DNA of 64,000 nucleotides from Desulforamulus aquiferis (GCA_004143605.1 AWVY01000018.1:1-64000), one strand, 5' to 3'; numbered from the stretch's first letter, positions 1 to 9,717 are shown. Numbers and translations: made by a program. The notes: a model not told the origin generated them from the sequence alone.

Positions 1-4
1 GAAG

Positions 5-20
5 GTAGTTTCTCGACAAT
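5..20. repeat. End of a dispersed repeat element
   Basis: The 16 bases match, with at most one difference, the ends of the element copies at 5839-5854 (opposite strand) and 28824-28839. Most of this copy would lie outside the window. Confidence 0.55.
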
Positions 21-46
21 CATAGACTGCCGGTGGGCAGTCTATG
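21..46 (-). terminator. Hairpin at the end of the GH57 gene
   Basis: Perfect 11-bp stem (CATAGACTGCC with GGCAGTCTATG) and a 4-nt loop, overlapping the stop codon of the upstream-coded GH57 gene. No U-tract follows because the repeat end abuts the hairpin directly. Probably a terminator whose tail was displaced by the repeat. Confidence 0.5.
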
Positions 47-1665
47 ATATAGCAGTTTTAGTTTTATCAGCATGGGTTCTCCAGGAACGGTAGTCAATAT
101 CAGGGAAGATATTGTTCTGCCACTCCAGATGGGCTAGATAACCCTCATCAATTTTACAGTACTTTATTTGGTCGTAAAGCTGCAGGAAATTAGCCACATG
201 CTGTTTGGTTCTCCTAATGGCATAGGGTACCATAGTCCCGGTGGAGATAATGAAGGCCCAATCACTACTTTGAGCCAGAAGCACTTCTCGTCCTGCCTGT
301 TTTAAGGCCCTAAGCAAATTCCCCTCTGCCTTCGGAAAGCTATCTGCTAATTCTGTCATGCGATCCGCAATCATATGCAGATGCCTATAAATCCAATGGT
401 TTTTTTCATTTAACCAAACCTCATTATAGCCGGCAGCACCCCAGGTGGATTGGCAGGGGGTGGCGACTTGATTACATTTATGACGGGTTAAATAATCTGA
501 TGGGGTTATTAACTCAATGGATTTTTGATCAAAGGCAATTTTTCTAATTAACATCTCTAACCATAAGGGACCTTCAAACCACCAGTGTCCAAATAACTCC
601 GCATCATAGGGAGAAACAATTAAGGGTGGCCGATCCATATAATTTGCTAAATAATCCACCTGTTTTTCCCGGTTGAACATAAAGTTCCCGGCATGCTGTT
701 CAGCCTTACCCCTGGCCCATTCCGGATTATAGGGTTGTTTATCGGATAAGTCTACCTTTCCGGTTATCCGATGATACTTTAAACCTGTATGTATCCTAAT
801 GCCCTCGGGATGGATATAGTCCTTTATATATTCATGGTCAAGATCATATCCGATATCCCGATAGAACTCCCGGTAATCCGGATCACCCGGGTAGCCTTCA
901 TTTGCACTCCAAACCTGCTTGGAGCTTTCTATGTCCCGACCAAAGGCAGCAACACTTGAACGACAATAAATGGGTGCATAGACACCAAACTTAGGCCGGT
1001 GGGAAGCAAATAGCACCCCATGACTGTCGGTGAAAAAGAAATTTATACCGTATTCCTTTAAAATATCATCTACACCTTCATAGTAGCCACATTCAGGAAG
1101 CCAGATACCCTTAGGCTCCACTCCAAAATGATCCTTGTGTAATTTTATAGCTTCTTTTATTTGTGCCCTTACAGCTTGAGGGTTGATCATCATCAGTGGC
1201 AAAAACCATGGGTTGCAGCGCAGGTGGTAATTTCCAACCTACCCAAGTCCTGGAACCTTTTAAAGGCCGTTGCCAAATTGCAACCATAGTGATGCACAAA
1301 TATATCGTAGGCCTTCTGTAGCCTGGTTTTATACATCAAGGCCGCCTGATGGTAGGGAGTCCCATAGGTTCTGGATTCCTCTTTATGGGTTAACTCTATC
1401 AATTTCCCAAATGCTTTACATACCTCTGCTGAAGCAAAGGATCCGTAAACATTGATAAAAGAGGTGGCGAAATCGAAAAGGTTAATCGAAATGGAACATT
1501 ATCCTGGACTAGCCTTTCAAAGATTTCTACCATCGGTATATACGTTTCAGAAAGGGCTTCATAAAACCACTTTTCTTCTAGAAAATGTTCACTTTCCGGA
1601 TGCCTTACATAGGGAAGATGAGCATGTAGACTATAGCCAGGTATCCTTTGGCCAATCAAATTCAC
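42..1665 (-). CDS. GH57 1,4-alpha-glucan branching enzyme (frameshifted)
   Basis: Glycoside hydrolase family 57 enzyme of the TK1436-type branching group, which makes alpha-1,6 branches in glycogen-like glucans in the cytoplasm. The pieces are N-terminal 1399-1665 (HAHLPYVRHPE, then ETYIPM), middle 1193-1402 (ITTCAATHGF) and C-terminal 42-1202 (GIWLPECGY; SPYDAELFGHWWFEGP, holding the family acid residue region). Joined length is about 540 residues, normal for the family. Frame breaks lie near 1200 and 1400. The extreme N-terminus is probably also shifted, since a corrected frame reads GYLAIVLHAHLPY. A DUF4912 gene lies just upstream, a common partner of GH57 genes. It fits with the GT4 and carbohydrate-binding genes at 12-14 kb. 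Confidence 0.85.
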
Positions 1666-1672
1666 CTCTTCG

Positions 1673-2386
1673 TTATTTTTCTAAGCCAGGAGAAGATATG
1701 CCACTTGGAACGATTGATTCAATTCCAGCGATAATTTGTCTTTCCGTTAGAACCGGGGAACTCATGCCATATTTGACTTGACCAATGTACTGGTAAATAC
1801 CTTCTATCCACATCCATTCCTCATCAATCCTATCGGAAATTGTTGCCCTAGGAGTTGTTACTGTGTTGGAACGAAGTATAGGTACATATTTACCACTGGG
1901 TAAAAGTCGACCATATTCAACATAAAATTTGCGATCAGGCTTCCCCACTTCTATAAACCAGTTATCTGCCCAAGGATTAAGGAATAGTTCCCTAAAGCTT
2001 TGCACTGTTTGTTCCAGACTATCGGGCATACCTACAACCTCATATACCCTAATAATTGGTTTTGAGGAGTGCCAAAATTCGGCTCCATACAGGTTTGTAA
2101 ATTCATTCTGCCTGGTTGTGGATATCTCCCAGTAAGCATGAAGCCAATTCGGATCTTTGGCAGTTAGGACTAGTCGATCAATTCCATAATCATGTGGAAT
2201 ATGTGGTCCGTCATCCACCTTAGGTTTTAATTGCACTGCCACAGGAAAAATTTCTTCGGCATATTCTTCCTCTGCTTCAGGAAGTTCTGGCTTCTTAGGA
2301 GTAGTCCTGCGTATTATTGGCAGTATCAATGCAGCTATTACCGCTGCAACCGCCACTCCTATTAGCCAAGGCCACAAGTTATCCAT
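1673..2386 (-). CDS. DUF4912 domain protein with N-terminal membrane anchor
   Basis: 237 residues. Residues 5-25 form one hydrophobic segment followed by RR, then an acidic linker (PEAEEEYAEE) and a DUF4912-like domain from about residue 65 to 200 (HAYWEIS, RVYEV, WFIEVGKPDRKFYVEYGRL). The DUF4912 fold is thought to be an all-beta, possibly glycan-related domain; its biochemical role is not established. It ends 7 nt before the GH57 start, so the two are probably co-transcribed and may act on the same glucan. Intact reading frame. Confidence 0.75.
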   Translation of the reverse strand: MDNLWPWLIGVAVAAVIAALILPIIRRTTPKKPELPEAEEEYAEEIFPVAVQLKPKVDDGPHIPHDYGIDRLVLTAKDPNWLHAYWEISTTRQNEFTNLYGAEFWHSSKPIIRVYEVVGMPDSLEQTVQSFRELFLNPWADNWFIEVGKPDRKFYVEYGRLLPSGKYVPILRSNTVTTPRATISDRIDEEWMWIEGIYQYIGQVKYGMSSPVLTERQIIAGIESIVPSGISSPGLEK

Positions 2387-2566
2387 CTCTATACCCCTCC
2401 TTGGAAAATATGAACAGCTAAACCGGGACAGTATTTATCAATAAAGAGGAAATAATAAAAAAGGTCAAATTATAATGTCAATGACTTTCTTAGTATTGCC
2501 CAGCAAAAATGCCTTTATAATGATTTTTATTTTTGTTAAATTGGAATATAGCGGAGGGTGCTTTTT

Positions 2567-3246
2567 ATGAAGAAGGATATTACTATGAAGGAACTGTGGG
2601 GAGTTTCTGAGGTGTTGTGGGTTTTTTTCTGCGAATCGTCCTTGTTTTCCTTGTAGGAAAGTTGATATTACCTTACCTTCCGGGAATTTCGCCACGCCTC
2701 GTAGAGGTGGCAGACCGGGCTATTTTGCTTGGGTTAACACTTTTCTTTGTGCTGCGCCAGGGAAGTCTGAGGCAGCTAGGTTTTAATTTTGATCATCCTG
2801 GACGCCAGATAGGTTATGGCATCGCTGCCGCTATTCCTCTCTATCTCCTGGCCGAGGGGACTCAGCGAGCTCTGGTTTTTTTATTTGCAGCTGATACAGG
2901 TACAAATCCTCTGGTCAAAGCGGCTGCAGGAGCTGCCGGTCCAGCAGGGCTGCTTTTGCCAATAGTTATTGGTGGTATATTGGTTCCAATAACTGAAGAG
3001 GCCTATTATAGAGGTATGGCTTTTTCAGCCTTTGCTAGAAAATGGGGTATTGCCCTGGGTGTGGCAGTAAGCTCGGTCTTTTTCTCAGCAGCTCATTTAA
3101 GTGGTATTTGGTTTGCTCAGATTGCCGTGGTGGGTGCAGCATTAGCTATAATTTATCACCTAACCGGCTCTCTATTACCAGGAATAATTGCCCATGGTTT
3201 GGTGAATTCTGCCAGGCTCTTGATGGTCTATTGGGGAAATTTGTAG
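2567..3246 (+). CDS. CPBP-family intramembrane glutamic endopeptidase (frameshifted near start)
   Basis: Integral membrane protease of the CPBP/Abi (type II CAAX prenyl protease-like) family. It has several hydrophobic helices and the family motifs ITEEAYYRGM (catalytic EE...R) and FFSAAHLSG (catalytic His). The 209-residue frame starting at 2617 lacks a good ribosome site. An ATG at 2567, behind GCGGAGGGTG, opens a second frame that joins it at the seven-T run near 2628, so one base is probably miscounted there. Corrected length is about 226 residues. Substrate unknown. Confidence 0.8.
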
Positions 3247-3248
3247 TA

Positions 3249-3850
3249 TTATAAATTTAGTTTTATCAGGAAAGGCACTAAAATCGGCACCATAGTTGAA
3301 AGTACGGAACCATTGATAAAGGCTATAATAGCCATATCAGAATCTGTAGCTCTGGTAATAATCGGCAAAGTTGTATCCATTGTTGTGGCACCTCCCGGTG
3401 CAATTGTTGACAGTCTCCCTATATAGCGAGCCACCAGGGGAACTGAAATAAATGTCAGCAATTCCCTGGCAACATTGGTCATAAAAGCCAGGGCACCTGT
3501 TTCTACATTGTAAATTTCTGAGATGAGTATCCCTGATAAACTATACCAGCCAAAGCCTGCACCTATGGCTGTGGATTCATTGAAGGGAAGTCCTAGGATA
3601 TAGCCGGAAACGGCTGCTCCCGCCAGGCTACCAATAGCCACCAGCAGGGGCAGCATAAGAATCTTCCAACCCATAGCCCATAGTCTTAGCCATACTTCCC
3701 TCTGGCGACCTAAATCAACACCAATGCCAAAAAGCATAAGGTATAAAGCAATGGTGGTTATATTATTTAAGTAGCTGAGGCATTTTCTGAAAATAGCCAA
3801 TGGCCAGTAACTACACCTAAAAGTACAGCACCAATAATTACCCAGGTCAT
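3249..3850 (-). CDS. LysO-family exporter, C-terminal domain protein (frameshifted)
   Basis: Membrane protein of the LysO (lysine exporter, DUF340) family. Visible are the conserved GAGFGWYSLSGILI and NVARELLTFISVPL segments and the terminal APGGATTMDTTLP loop. The main frame is 3249-3800. The first ~17 residues (MTWVIIGAVLLGVVTGHWLF) lie in another frame up to an ATG at 3850, with the break near 3780. It is preceded by the short N-terminal partner, so the exporter is coded as two proteins, a known arrangement. The exported substrate is inferred to be lysine or a related amino acid. Confidence 0.75.
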
Positions 3851-3864
3851 TGTTTCACCTGCTT

Positions 3865-4166
3865 TTATAAATTCTGAGTAGTTTTATTACGATTACCTTC
3901 CAGCTGTTTATTAATATAGTTTTCTGCCAGACGGACAAGCATCAGACTTCCCAGGATACTGCCAAAGGCTAAAACCATAGCCTGCCAGCCAAGACGACTT
4001 AAGTCTGATACTAGTTTATCGTTTGCCCCTAATTGTGCACCCATGGCAAAGAGCATAATAATTAAACAAATGGCCGTAAATTACTGACGTAATTTTGGCT
4101 GTAGGGAAGTATTTTAAAACGACCTACTATAATTCCTATGGCCACGGCCAATAGTACTGAACCCAT
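3865..4166 (-). CDS. LysO-family exporter, N-terminal domain protein (frameshifted)
   Basis: Small membrane protein of about 100 residues equivalent to the N-terminal part of LysO: MGSVLLAVAIGIIVGRFKIL, then LFAMGAQLGANDKL and LGWQAMVLAFGSILGSLM. The visible frame 3865-4056 must be joined near 4070 to an upstream frame starting at ATG 4166. It ends 14 nt before the ATG of the C-terminal partner. The two proteins probably form one carrier. Confidence 0.65.
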
Positions 4167-4285
4167 TCAATCACTTCCTAGGGTAAATTACTGTAAAAGC
4201 CAACTGTTGACAGTCTTTGACGCACACTATTATACTTTATCATGGCTTGGATTTTTAGGTCAATATTGACAAAGGAGGAATTATT

Positions 4286-4705
4286 TTGTTCTCTAATCCA
4301 GATGATCATAAAATAAAAGAGCTTCTAAAGGAATGTAAAACTATCGCTGTTGTGGGGCTATCGGACAAGCCAAATCGAGATAGCTTTAAAGTTGCCCAGT
4401 ATATGCAGCAGCAGGGATATCGTATCATTCCGGTTCATCCCCGGGTTAAGGAGGTCCTTGGTGAGAAATCCTATAAAACCTTAGCTGAGATACCCGAGCC
4501 AATAGATCTCGTTAATGTATTTAGAAAGAGTGAGGATACTCCGGGAGTAGTAGAGCAGGCCATTCCCCTTGGTCCTAAGGCAATCTGGCTACAATTAGGC
4601 ATCGCCAATGACGCTGCAGCAGCACTTGCCTCTAATGCTGGAGTTACCTTTATTCAAGATTCATGCATCAAGGTGGAGCATGCCAGGCTGTTGAAAAATG
4701 GCTAA
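4286..4705 (+). CDS. CoA-binding domain protein (YccU-like)
   Basis: 139-residue protein made almost entirely of a CoA-binding Rossmann domain: TIAVVGLSDKPNRDSFKVA near the N-terminus, IIPVHPR, then a conserved C-terminal Cys-His region (QDSCIKVEHARL). It starts at TTG 4286, chosen because AAAGGAGGAA precedes it at 8-nt spacing. Its last codons overlap the nth start in ATGGCTAA, so translation is coupled. The family's in vivo role is unknown; CoA or acyl-CoA binding is the likely property. Confidence 0.85.
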   Translation: MFSNPDDHKIKELLKECKTIAVVGLSDKPNRDSFKVAQYMQQQGYRIIPVHPRVKEVLGEKSYKTLAEIPEPIDLVNVFRKSEDTPGVVEQAIPLGPKAIWLQLGIANDAAAALASNAGVTFIQDSCIKVEHARLLKNG

Positions 4706-5350
4706 CAAGGAGACCGTAAAAAGGGCCCAAATGATTATGGGTAAATTATCGGAGCTGTACCCTGATGCAGCCACAGAGCTTGAGTTTTCTACTTCCTTTG
4801 AATTACTCATAGCTGTAATCTTATCGGCCAATGCACTGATGTTCAGGTAAACAAAATCACCAAAAAGCTGTTTAAGAATTATTCAACTCCAGGGGATTTT
4901 GCCGGTCTAACACCGGAGCAATTGGCTCTGGAGATCAAGGGCTGTGGATTATTCCGCAATAAAAGTAGATTTATCGTTGATACCAGCAAAATCATTTTAG
5001 AGAGGTATCAAGGTCAGGTTCCTGATAAGCGAGAGGACTTAGAAAAGCTACCGGGAGTCGGCCGAAAAACTGCTAATGTAGTTTTAGGTGTAGCCTTCGG
5101 CCAGAGTACCTTTCCGGTTGATACCCATGTGCATCGACTGGCTCAGCGCTGGGGGCTATCCAATGGTAAAGGACCGGAGCAGTCGGAAAAGGATCTGTGT
5201 CAAGTTTTTCCCGAGGCATTATGGCAAAGGCTTCATCACCAGATGATCCTTCACGGTAGAAGGATTTGTCTGGCAAGAAGTCCCCGCTGTGAGCTTTGTG
5301 GTTTAATAGAAGTTTGCCCATCAGCAAATAATAAAGGAGCGCCAAAGTAA
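4698..5350 (+). CDS. nth: Endonuclease III (one frameshift)
   Basis: DNA glycosylase/AP-lyase that removes oxidised pyrimidines in base excision repair. Helix-hairpin-helix LPGVGRKTANVV with the catalytic Lys, FPVDTHVHRL with the catalytic Asp, and a C-terminal [4Fe-4S] ligand set C-x6-C-x2-C-x5-C are visible. The start ATG overlaps the previous gene. The frame breaks near 4830: adding one C to a CC run restores SAQCTDVQVNK, the family motif. About 217 residues after correction. Overlaps trmL by ATG within TAATG. Confidence 0.9.
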
Positions 5351-5808
5351 TGCATATAGTATTGGTAGAACCGGAAATACCAGCCAATACCGGTAATATT
5401 GCCAGGACCTGTTCGGTAACCGGGGCAAGCCTGCATCTAGTGAGACCCTTGGGATTTTCCACTGATGACCGCCACCTAAAAAGAGCCGGCCTGGACTACT
5501 GGCAGCAGTTGGATATCCATTACCATGATGATTTCCAGGCCCTTAAAGCTAAATACCCCCATGGACGTTTCTGGTATTTCACCACTAAAGCCAGTAAATC
5601 CTTTCATCAGGTAGACTTTCAACGGGATGATTTTATTGTCTTCGGCAAGGAGACTGCCGGTCTCCCCAAGGAGCTGTTGGCTGCCAATCCAGACTATTGT
5701 ATTAGGATTCCTATGTTAAGCAGTGTTCGCTCCTTAAATCTTTCCAACTCAGTCGCCATAGCAGTATACGAAGCCCTCCGTCAGCTGGACTTCCCAAACA
5801 TGCAATAA
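5350..5808 (+). CDS. trmL: tRNA (cytidine/uridine-34-2'-O)-methyltransferase TrmL
   Basis: 152-residue SPOUT-class methyltransferase that methylates the ribose of the wobble base of tRNA-Leu isoacceptors. The trefoil-knot motifs are clear: EPEIPANTGNIARTC at the N-terminus, FGKETAGLP in the middle and RSLNLSNSVAIAVYEALRQ at the C-terminus. Size is typical. Intact; starts inside the nth stop codon, so it belongs to the operon beginning at 4286. Confidence 0.92.
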   Translation: MHIVLVEPEIPANTGNIARTCSVTGASLHLVRPLGFSTDDRHLKRAGLDYWQQLDIHYHDDFQALKAKYPHGRFWYFTTKASKSFHQVDFQRDDFIVFGKETAGLPKELLAANPDYCIRIPMLSSVRSLNLSNSVAIAVYEALRQLDFPNMQ

Positions 5809-5811
5809 ACA

Positions 5812-5834
5812 AAATCCCACTTCATGTGGGATTT
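5812..5834. terminator. Bidirectional hairpin terminator, copy 1
   Basis: The stem AATCCCAC/GTGGGATT with A-rich and T-rich flanks follows trmL. A perfect 23-bp second copy lies at 6098-6120, on the other side of the element. Confidence 0.75.
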
Positions 5835-6097
5835 GCAGATTGTCGAGGAACTACCTATATTCGGGTTTTAATAATCCCTCACGACTCCTCTCTCCGCAGT
5901 GGACAGCGCTAACCGCTTGCTTCGGGCGAAAATGGGCCGCCTTCGAGTAAACATCGTGTTTACCTCAGGCTTGCCCGGACGTCCATGTCCGGGCACCCAT
6001 TTTCGCATCCTCAGCTTCGCGAAGCGCTGTTTTCCACTTCTCCGAATATCGCTGCTCGGGATTATTAAAACCCGGTTGTATCTTTTTCAACAGTCTG
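5835..6097. mobile_element. Small non-coding element with inverted ends (MITE-like)
   Basis: About 263 bp flanked by identical 23-bp hairpins. Its ends are imperfect inverted repeats that include a perfect 17-bp pair (CGGGTTTTAATAATCCC near 5863 and its complement near 6058-6074), with outer ends resembling CAGA(T/C)TGT(C/T)GA. The interior holds further palindromic GC-rich segments (around 5927-6030). It has no credible coding frame and no transposase. A partial inverted copy lies at 28749-28839 and an end at 5-20. It would need a transposase supplied elsewhere. Confidence 0.65.
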
Positions 6098-6120
6098 AAA
6101 TCCCACTTCATGTGGGATTT
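6098..6120. terminator. Bidirectional hairpin terminator, copy 2
   Basis: Identical 23-bp duplicate of 5812-5834, lying just after the ktrB stop on the minus strand. On the minus strand the hairpin serves as the ktrAB terminator. Confidence 0.75.
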
Positions 6121-6128
6121 TATTTTAT

Positions 6129-7465
6129 CTATCCAATTAAGATTTTTTCCTCTGCATATCGAATGTTTGGTTTCACATTCCTCCGGGCTAAGGCATAGGC
6201 CAGGGTCAAAGGACCTAAACGACCTATAAACATTGTTACTATAATTATTAACTTGCCTAAAACCGATAATTCTGCCGTTAAGCCCATAGACAGCCCAACT
6301 GTTCCAAAGGCAGAGGTTGCTTCAAATAAGACCTCAAGAAAATCCCTTTGGAGGCTATGTTCTGTAATTGTTAATAGTAGTGTTGAGGTCATCACCACTC
6401 CTAGAGAAATTATGATAACAGCAAGGGATCTAAGTATCATATCAGTAGCAACTGTTCTTTTAAAAACTGAAACCTCACTCCGCCCTTTAATAATATTTGA
6501 TAATGATAGAATTAATATTGCAAAGGTAGTTGTTTTGATACCACCGCCGGTAGAACCGGGGGACGCTCCAACAAACATTAGGAAGATGATAAATAGCTGA
6601 GAAGCAGCCATCATCTGTCCGATATCTATGGTATTAAAACCTGCTGTTCTAGTAACAACACCTTGGAAATAGGATGCCCATAGTCTTTCACTAAATGTTA
6701 AATCCCCAAAGGTTTTAGGATTTAGCGACTCCATGACTAGAACAAATAGAAAACCGGCAGCACAAAGAATACCTGTGGTAATTAAGACAATTTTAGAGTT
6801 TAAGGATAATTTTTGCCACTTTCTCTTTATGTATATGTCCAGGATGACAATGAAGCCTATCCCGCCGATTATAAATAAACTACTTATTACTACATTGACA
6901 ATGGGATCTCCCATGTAGCGTGTTAAACTATCCGGCCATAGTGCAAAACCAGCATTGTTAAATGCCGACACTGCATGAAACAATGCATAATAAAATGACT
7001 TCAAAGGTCCCATTTCTTCATACCAGTTTATTGTTAAAATCAATGTAGCAATTGATTCAAAAAGTAAGGAAATAAATAATATATTTAATGCTAGTCTTAC
7101 TAATCCAGAATTTGACATAGAATGAGTTGATTCTTGAATTAACAGCCTTTCTCTTAAACCTATTTTTTTCCCTAATAGAACTGCTGTAGTAACCCCGAGG
7201 TCATAAACCCCAAGCCGCCTAGTTGAATTAAAATCATAATAATAATTTGACCAAACAAAGTATAGTCTGAACCAGTGTCAAAAACAACCAGCCCAGTTAC
7301 ACATACAGCTGAAGTTGCAGTAAATAGCGAATCTAAAAATCCAAGGCGTTCACCGGTGGACGACGCTATAGGTAATGACAATAAAAGGGTTCCCAAAAAT
7401 ATTATTATTGCAAAGCCAATAATGATGAGGAAGGGAGGGTTGATTTTTTTTGAAAATGCCATCAT
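6129..7465 (-). CDS. ktrB: TrkH/KtrB-type potassium transporter membrane subunit (one frameshift)
   Basis: Potassium-translocating subunit of a Ktr/Trk system in the plasma membrane, with four pore-loop repeats. The first selectivity segment is TSAVCVTGLVVFD; later ones include FNNAGFA, TRTAGFN with GASPGSTGGGIKT, and SAFGTVGLSMG. The frames 7172-7465 (start ATG, GGAGG upstream) and 6129-7118 are joined near 7150-7190, where the conserved LGGLGFMT reading is lost. Total about 445 residues, normal for KtrB. Lies 18 nt after ktrA in the same operon, under the c-di-AMP riboswitch. Confidence 0.9.
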
Positions 7466-7483
7466 TTTGCCTCCAAAGGGCTT

Positions 7484-8135
7484 CTAAATATCAATAGTTT
7501 CAAACTTTTGAAGCTTTTCATTCTTACCAATAACCACCAGGATATCGCCCTCCAGCATTACTTGACTAGGGTGTGGTGAAATAATGATCTCTACTCCCCT
7601 GCGAATGGCTAAGATACTTACTCCATATTTTTGTCGGGCATTTGACTTCTCAAGGGATTTATTAATAAAATCAGGCGGCACAGCCATCTCCACCAAACTA
7701 TGCTCCGGGGAGAGCGCAATCTGATCCATTATGTTCTTAGAAACAAGGGCCTGGGCGACTTTTATACCCATATCCCGTTCAGTATACTACTTTATCCACC
7801 CCTACACGCTCTAGCACTTTACCATGCAAATCAGTCTGTGCCTTAGCTACTACCTTGTTTACACCCATTTCTTTTAGCATTACTGAGACTAGTATGTTTG
7901 CTTGGATATTCTTTCCTATGGCAACGACTACCACATCAAAATTTCTAATGCCAAGGGCTTTTAAAACAGGTTCATCTATAGCATCAACCTTCACCGCTTG
8001 TGTTAACTTATCCCCTAATTCGTTAACTCTTTCTTCATTAACATCAATTCCTAGAACCTCATAACCCATATTTATTAAGGTTGTAGCAACACTTGTGCCA
8101 AATCTACCTAATCCGATAATTGCAAATTGTTTCAT
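7484..8135 (-). CDS. ktrA: KtrA/TrkA-type potassium uptake regulatory subunit (one frameshift)
   Basis: Cytoplasmic gating subunit: an RCK_N Rossmann domain (IGLGRFGTSVA nucleotide loop, then GIDVNEERV) joined to an RCK_C domain (MVLEGDIL-type ending near SPHPSQVMLEGDILVVIG). The frames 7779-8135 and 7484-7771 join near 7775, so about 217 residues, standard for KtrA. AAGGAG lies 7 nt before the ATG. In the family the RCK_C domain itself binds c-di-AMP, so this operon is probably controlled by that messenger at RNA and protein level. Confidence 0.9.
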
Positions 8136-8153
8136 TTACAATCTCCTTCTCAT

Positions 8154-8183
8154 AAAAAACTAACGACACATGTGCCGTTAGTT
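8154..8183 (-). terminator. Rho-independent terminator of the c-di-AMP riboswitch
   Basis: Minus-strand stem AACTAACGGCACA with TGTGTCGTTAGTT followed by six T, placed between the aptamer and the ktrA ribosome site. This is the expression platform: ligand binding is expected to favour termination. Confidence 0.8.
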
Positions 8184-8204
8184 TATGCATTGCAAAGAAA
8201 TCCC

Positions 8205-8334
8205 ATTAATAATATGGAACAGCACTTCTACGCTTACGAGGTTAGCTGACGGATTCGGGTTGAAGCTTAACCCTACCAAATATGGATTCACCCCAAAAAA
8301 GTGGTTCCCCCGCTTCAAATGAATTCAGCGCTAA
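8205..8334 (-). promoter_or_regulatory. c-di-AMP riboswitch (ydaO-yuaA class)
   Basis: Reading the minus strand, the segment shows the family's conserved blocks in order: GCGGGGGAACC, GGGGTGAAT, then TTCAACCCGAATCCGTC followed by AGCTAACCTCGTAAGCG. It lies directly upstream of ktrA, the gene (yuaA) after which the class is named, and is followed by an intrinsic terminator. Known family behaviour is an OFF switch on potassium uptake when c-di-AMP is high. Confidence 0.93.
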
Positions 8335-8436
8335 TTTTTAGTTGTTACAAGTAAATATTACTCCTATTGTTTAAAGTTGTACATCTTTTTTTTTATAATA
8401 TTTGATAAATACTTAAGCTAAAGGCCCTATCCTAAT

Positions 8437-9648
8437 TTAACTATTCTTTATTAAATGTATTACTTCTTCCGTAAGCCGGTCAAGGGGCAGTTCCTGTGCC
8501 GCCCCCTGAACAAAACCGGAGCTTCCGCCACCCTTTCCCTTTAGTAAAGGCCAAATATGTTCTGCCAATTTGCTGGCCGGAACGGGAGTACTTTGACCGC
8601 AGGCGAAAACGACATTAAAAGGTCCCTGGCCTCCGGCTAATATCGTCACCTGGTTCTCTAGATTCAAGGAACAAGCTAATCCTCGAAGCATATCCATATC
8701 TGCATCATCAATATGCTGAATTATTAATGTAACGTCATTTATCCTTTGGGCTTTATTCCTTAGTTCTCCGGCAATAGCTTGATATTTGAATTTTAATAGC
8801 TCTTTGCGCTCCCTTTGGAACTGTTTAATTTCCTGCTCCCGTTTGTTTATTCTTGTGACAGCCTCGCTTCCCGCTGCACCAACGGCATCTTCTAAATCTT
8901 TCAGCAGGTTTGCTGTCCCTTGCATCCAAATGACCGCCCTTAGGCCGCATATGAAGTGGAGTCTCACATGAGTCCTCACCTTTTCAGTCTTCAGTAGTTT
9001 TATGGGTCCAACCTCACCGGTATATCTAGGGTGAGTACCACAGCAGGCATTTTCATCTATACCGGGTATAATAACGAGGCGGACTTCCGTCTGTTCCGAA
9101 GGAAGCTTTGCCATCAGCTCCGGGGCTAGCTGATCTCTTCGGTAATACTCGGTCTTTACTGGTAAATTTTCCATAACTATGTTGTTAGCCTCTATCTCCG
9201 CCTCTTTTAAAAGCTCTGGCGATAGATTCGAGGTTTTTAGATCAATGGTACAAGTTTCTTGTCCTAAATGAAAGCCAATTGTTTCAAAGCCATACTGCTG
9301 CTCAAAAATAGCAGAAATAATATGTTGGCCATGATGCTGCTGCATATGATCCCTGCGTCTTTCCGCATCTACCGTCATTAATACCTCAGTTCCCAAAGAA
9401 GGCATGGCTGTACCGGCAATCCAGTGGATAATTTGGCCATTTCTTTCTTCAACATGTAATACCTCGTAGGATCGACGAGCACAGACCAAATTTCCTTGAT
9501 CCGATGGTTGACCACCACCCTCTGGGTAAAACACAGTATTTTCGATTAAGATTCCGGTCTTTTCTTCCTCAGCAATGCTTCCTGTAACTTTAGACCTAAA
9601 CTGCAACAAATAGGGATCATCTTGATAAAGCCCCCGCAAGAAATACAA
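8437..9648 (-). CDS. Alanyl-tRNA editing protein, AlaX-L type with DHHA1 domain
   Basis: About 403 residues. It is related to the editing and C-terminal parts of alanyl-tRNA synthetase and hydrolyses Ser- or Gly-mischarged tRNA-Ala in trans. Seen are the N-terminal beta-barrel segment (TVFYPEGGGQPSDQG), zinc/editing motifs (HHGQH and CCGTH), a coiled coil around KREQEIKQFQRERKELLKF and a DHHA1-type glycine-rich end (GKGGGSSGFVQG). The aminoacylation core is absent. I prefer the TTG at 9648 because GGAAGAGAGGGG precedes it; the longer GTG start at 9672 has no ribosome site. Intact frame. Confidence 0.85.
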   Translation of the reverse strand: MYFLRGLYQDDPYLLQFRSKVTGSIAEEEKTGILIENTVFYPEGGGQPSDQGNLVCARRSYEVLHVEERNGQIIHWIAGTAMPSLGTEVLMTVDAERRRDHMQQHHGQHIISAIFEQQYGFETIGFHLGQETCTIDLKTSNLSPELLKEAEIEANNIVMENLPVKTEYYRRDQLAPELMAKLPSEQTEVRLVIIPGIDENACCGTHPRYTGEVGPIKLLKTEKVRTHVRLHFICGLRAVIWMQGTANLLKDLEDAVGAAGSEAVTRINKREQEIKQFQRERKELLKFKYQAIAGELRNKAQRINDVTLIIQHIDDADMDMLRGLACSLNLENQVTILAGGQGPFNVVFACGQSTPVPASKLAEHIWPLLKGKGGGSSGFVQGAAQELPLDRLTEEVIHLIKNS

Positions 9649-9717
9649 CCCCTCTCTTCCTGGATAATTCACTTATCTATTCGACAATGATACGATTTTC
9701 CCTTTCAAATAAGGCAA

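Noticed and set aside
2465-2695. 76-residue minus-strand frame
   Set aside because: It covers the ribosome site and start of the CPBP protease on the other strand and has no recognisable domain.
5899-6198. 99-residue plus-strand frame across the 5.8-kb element
   Set aside because: It runs through inverted repeats and a terminator into the antisense of ktrB; composition is that of a non-coding palindromic element.
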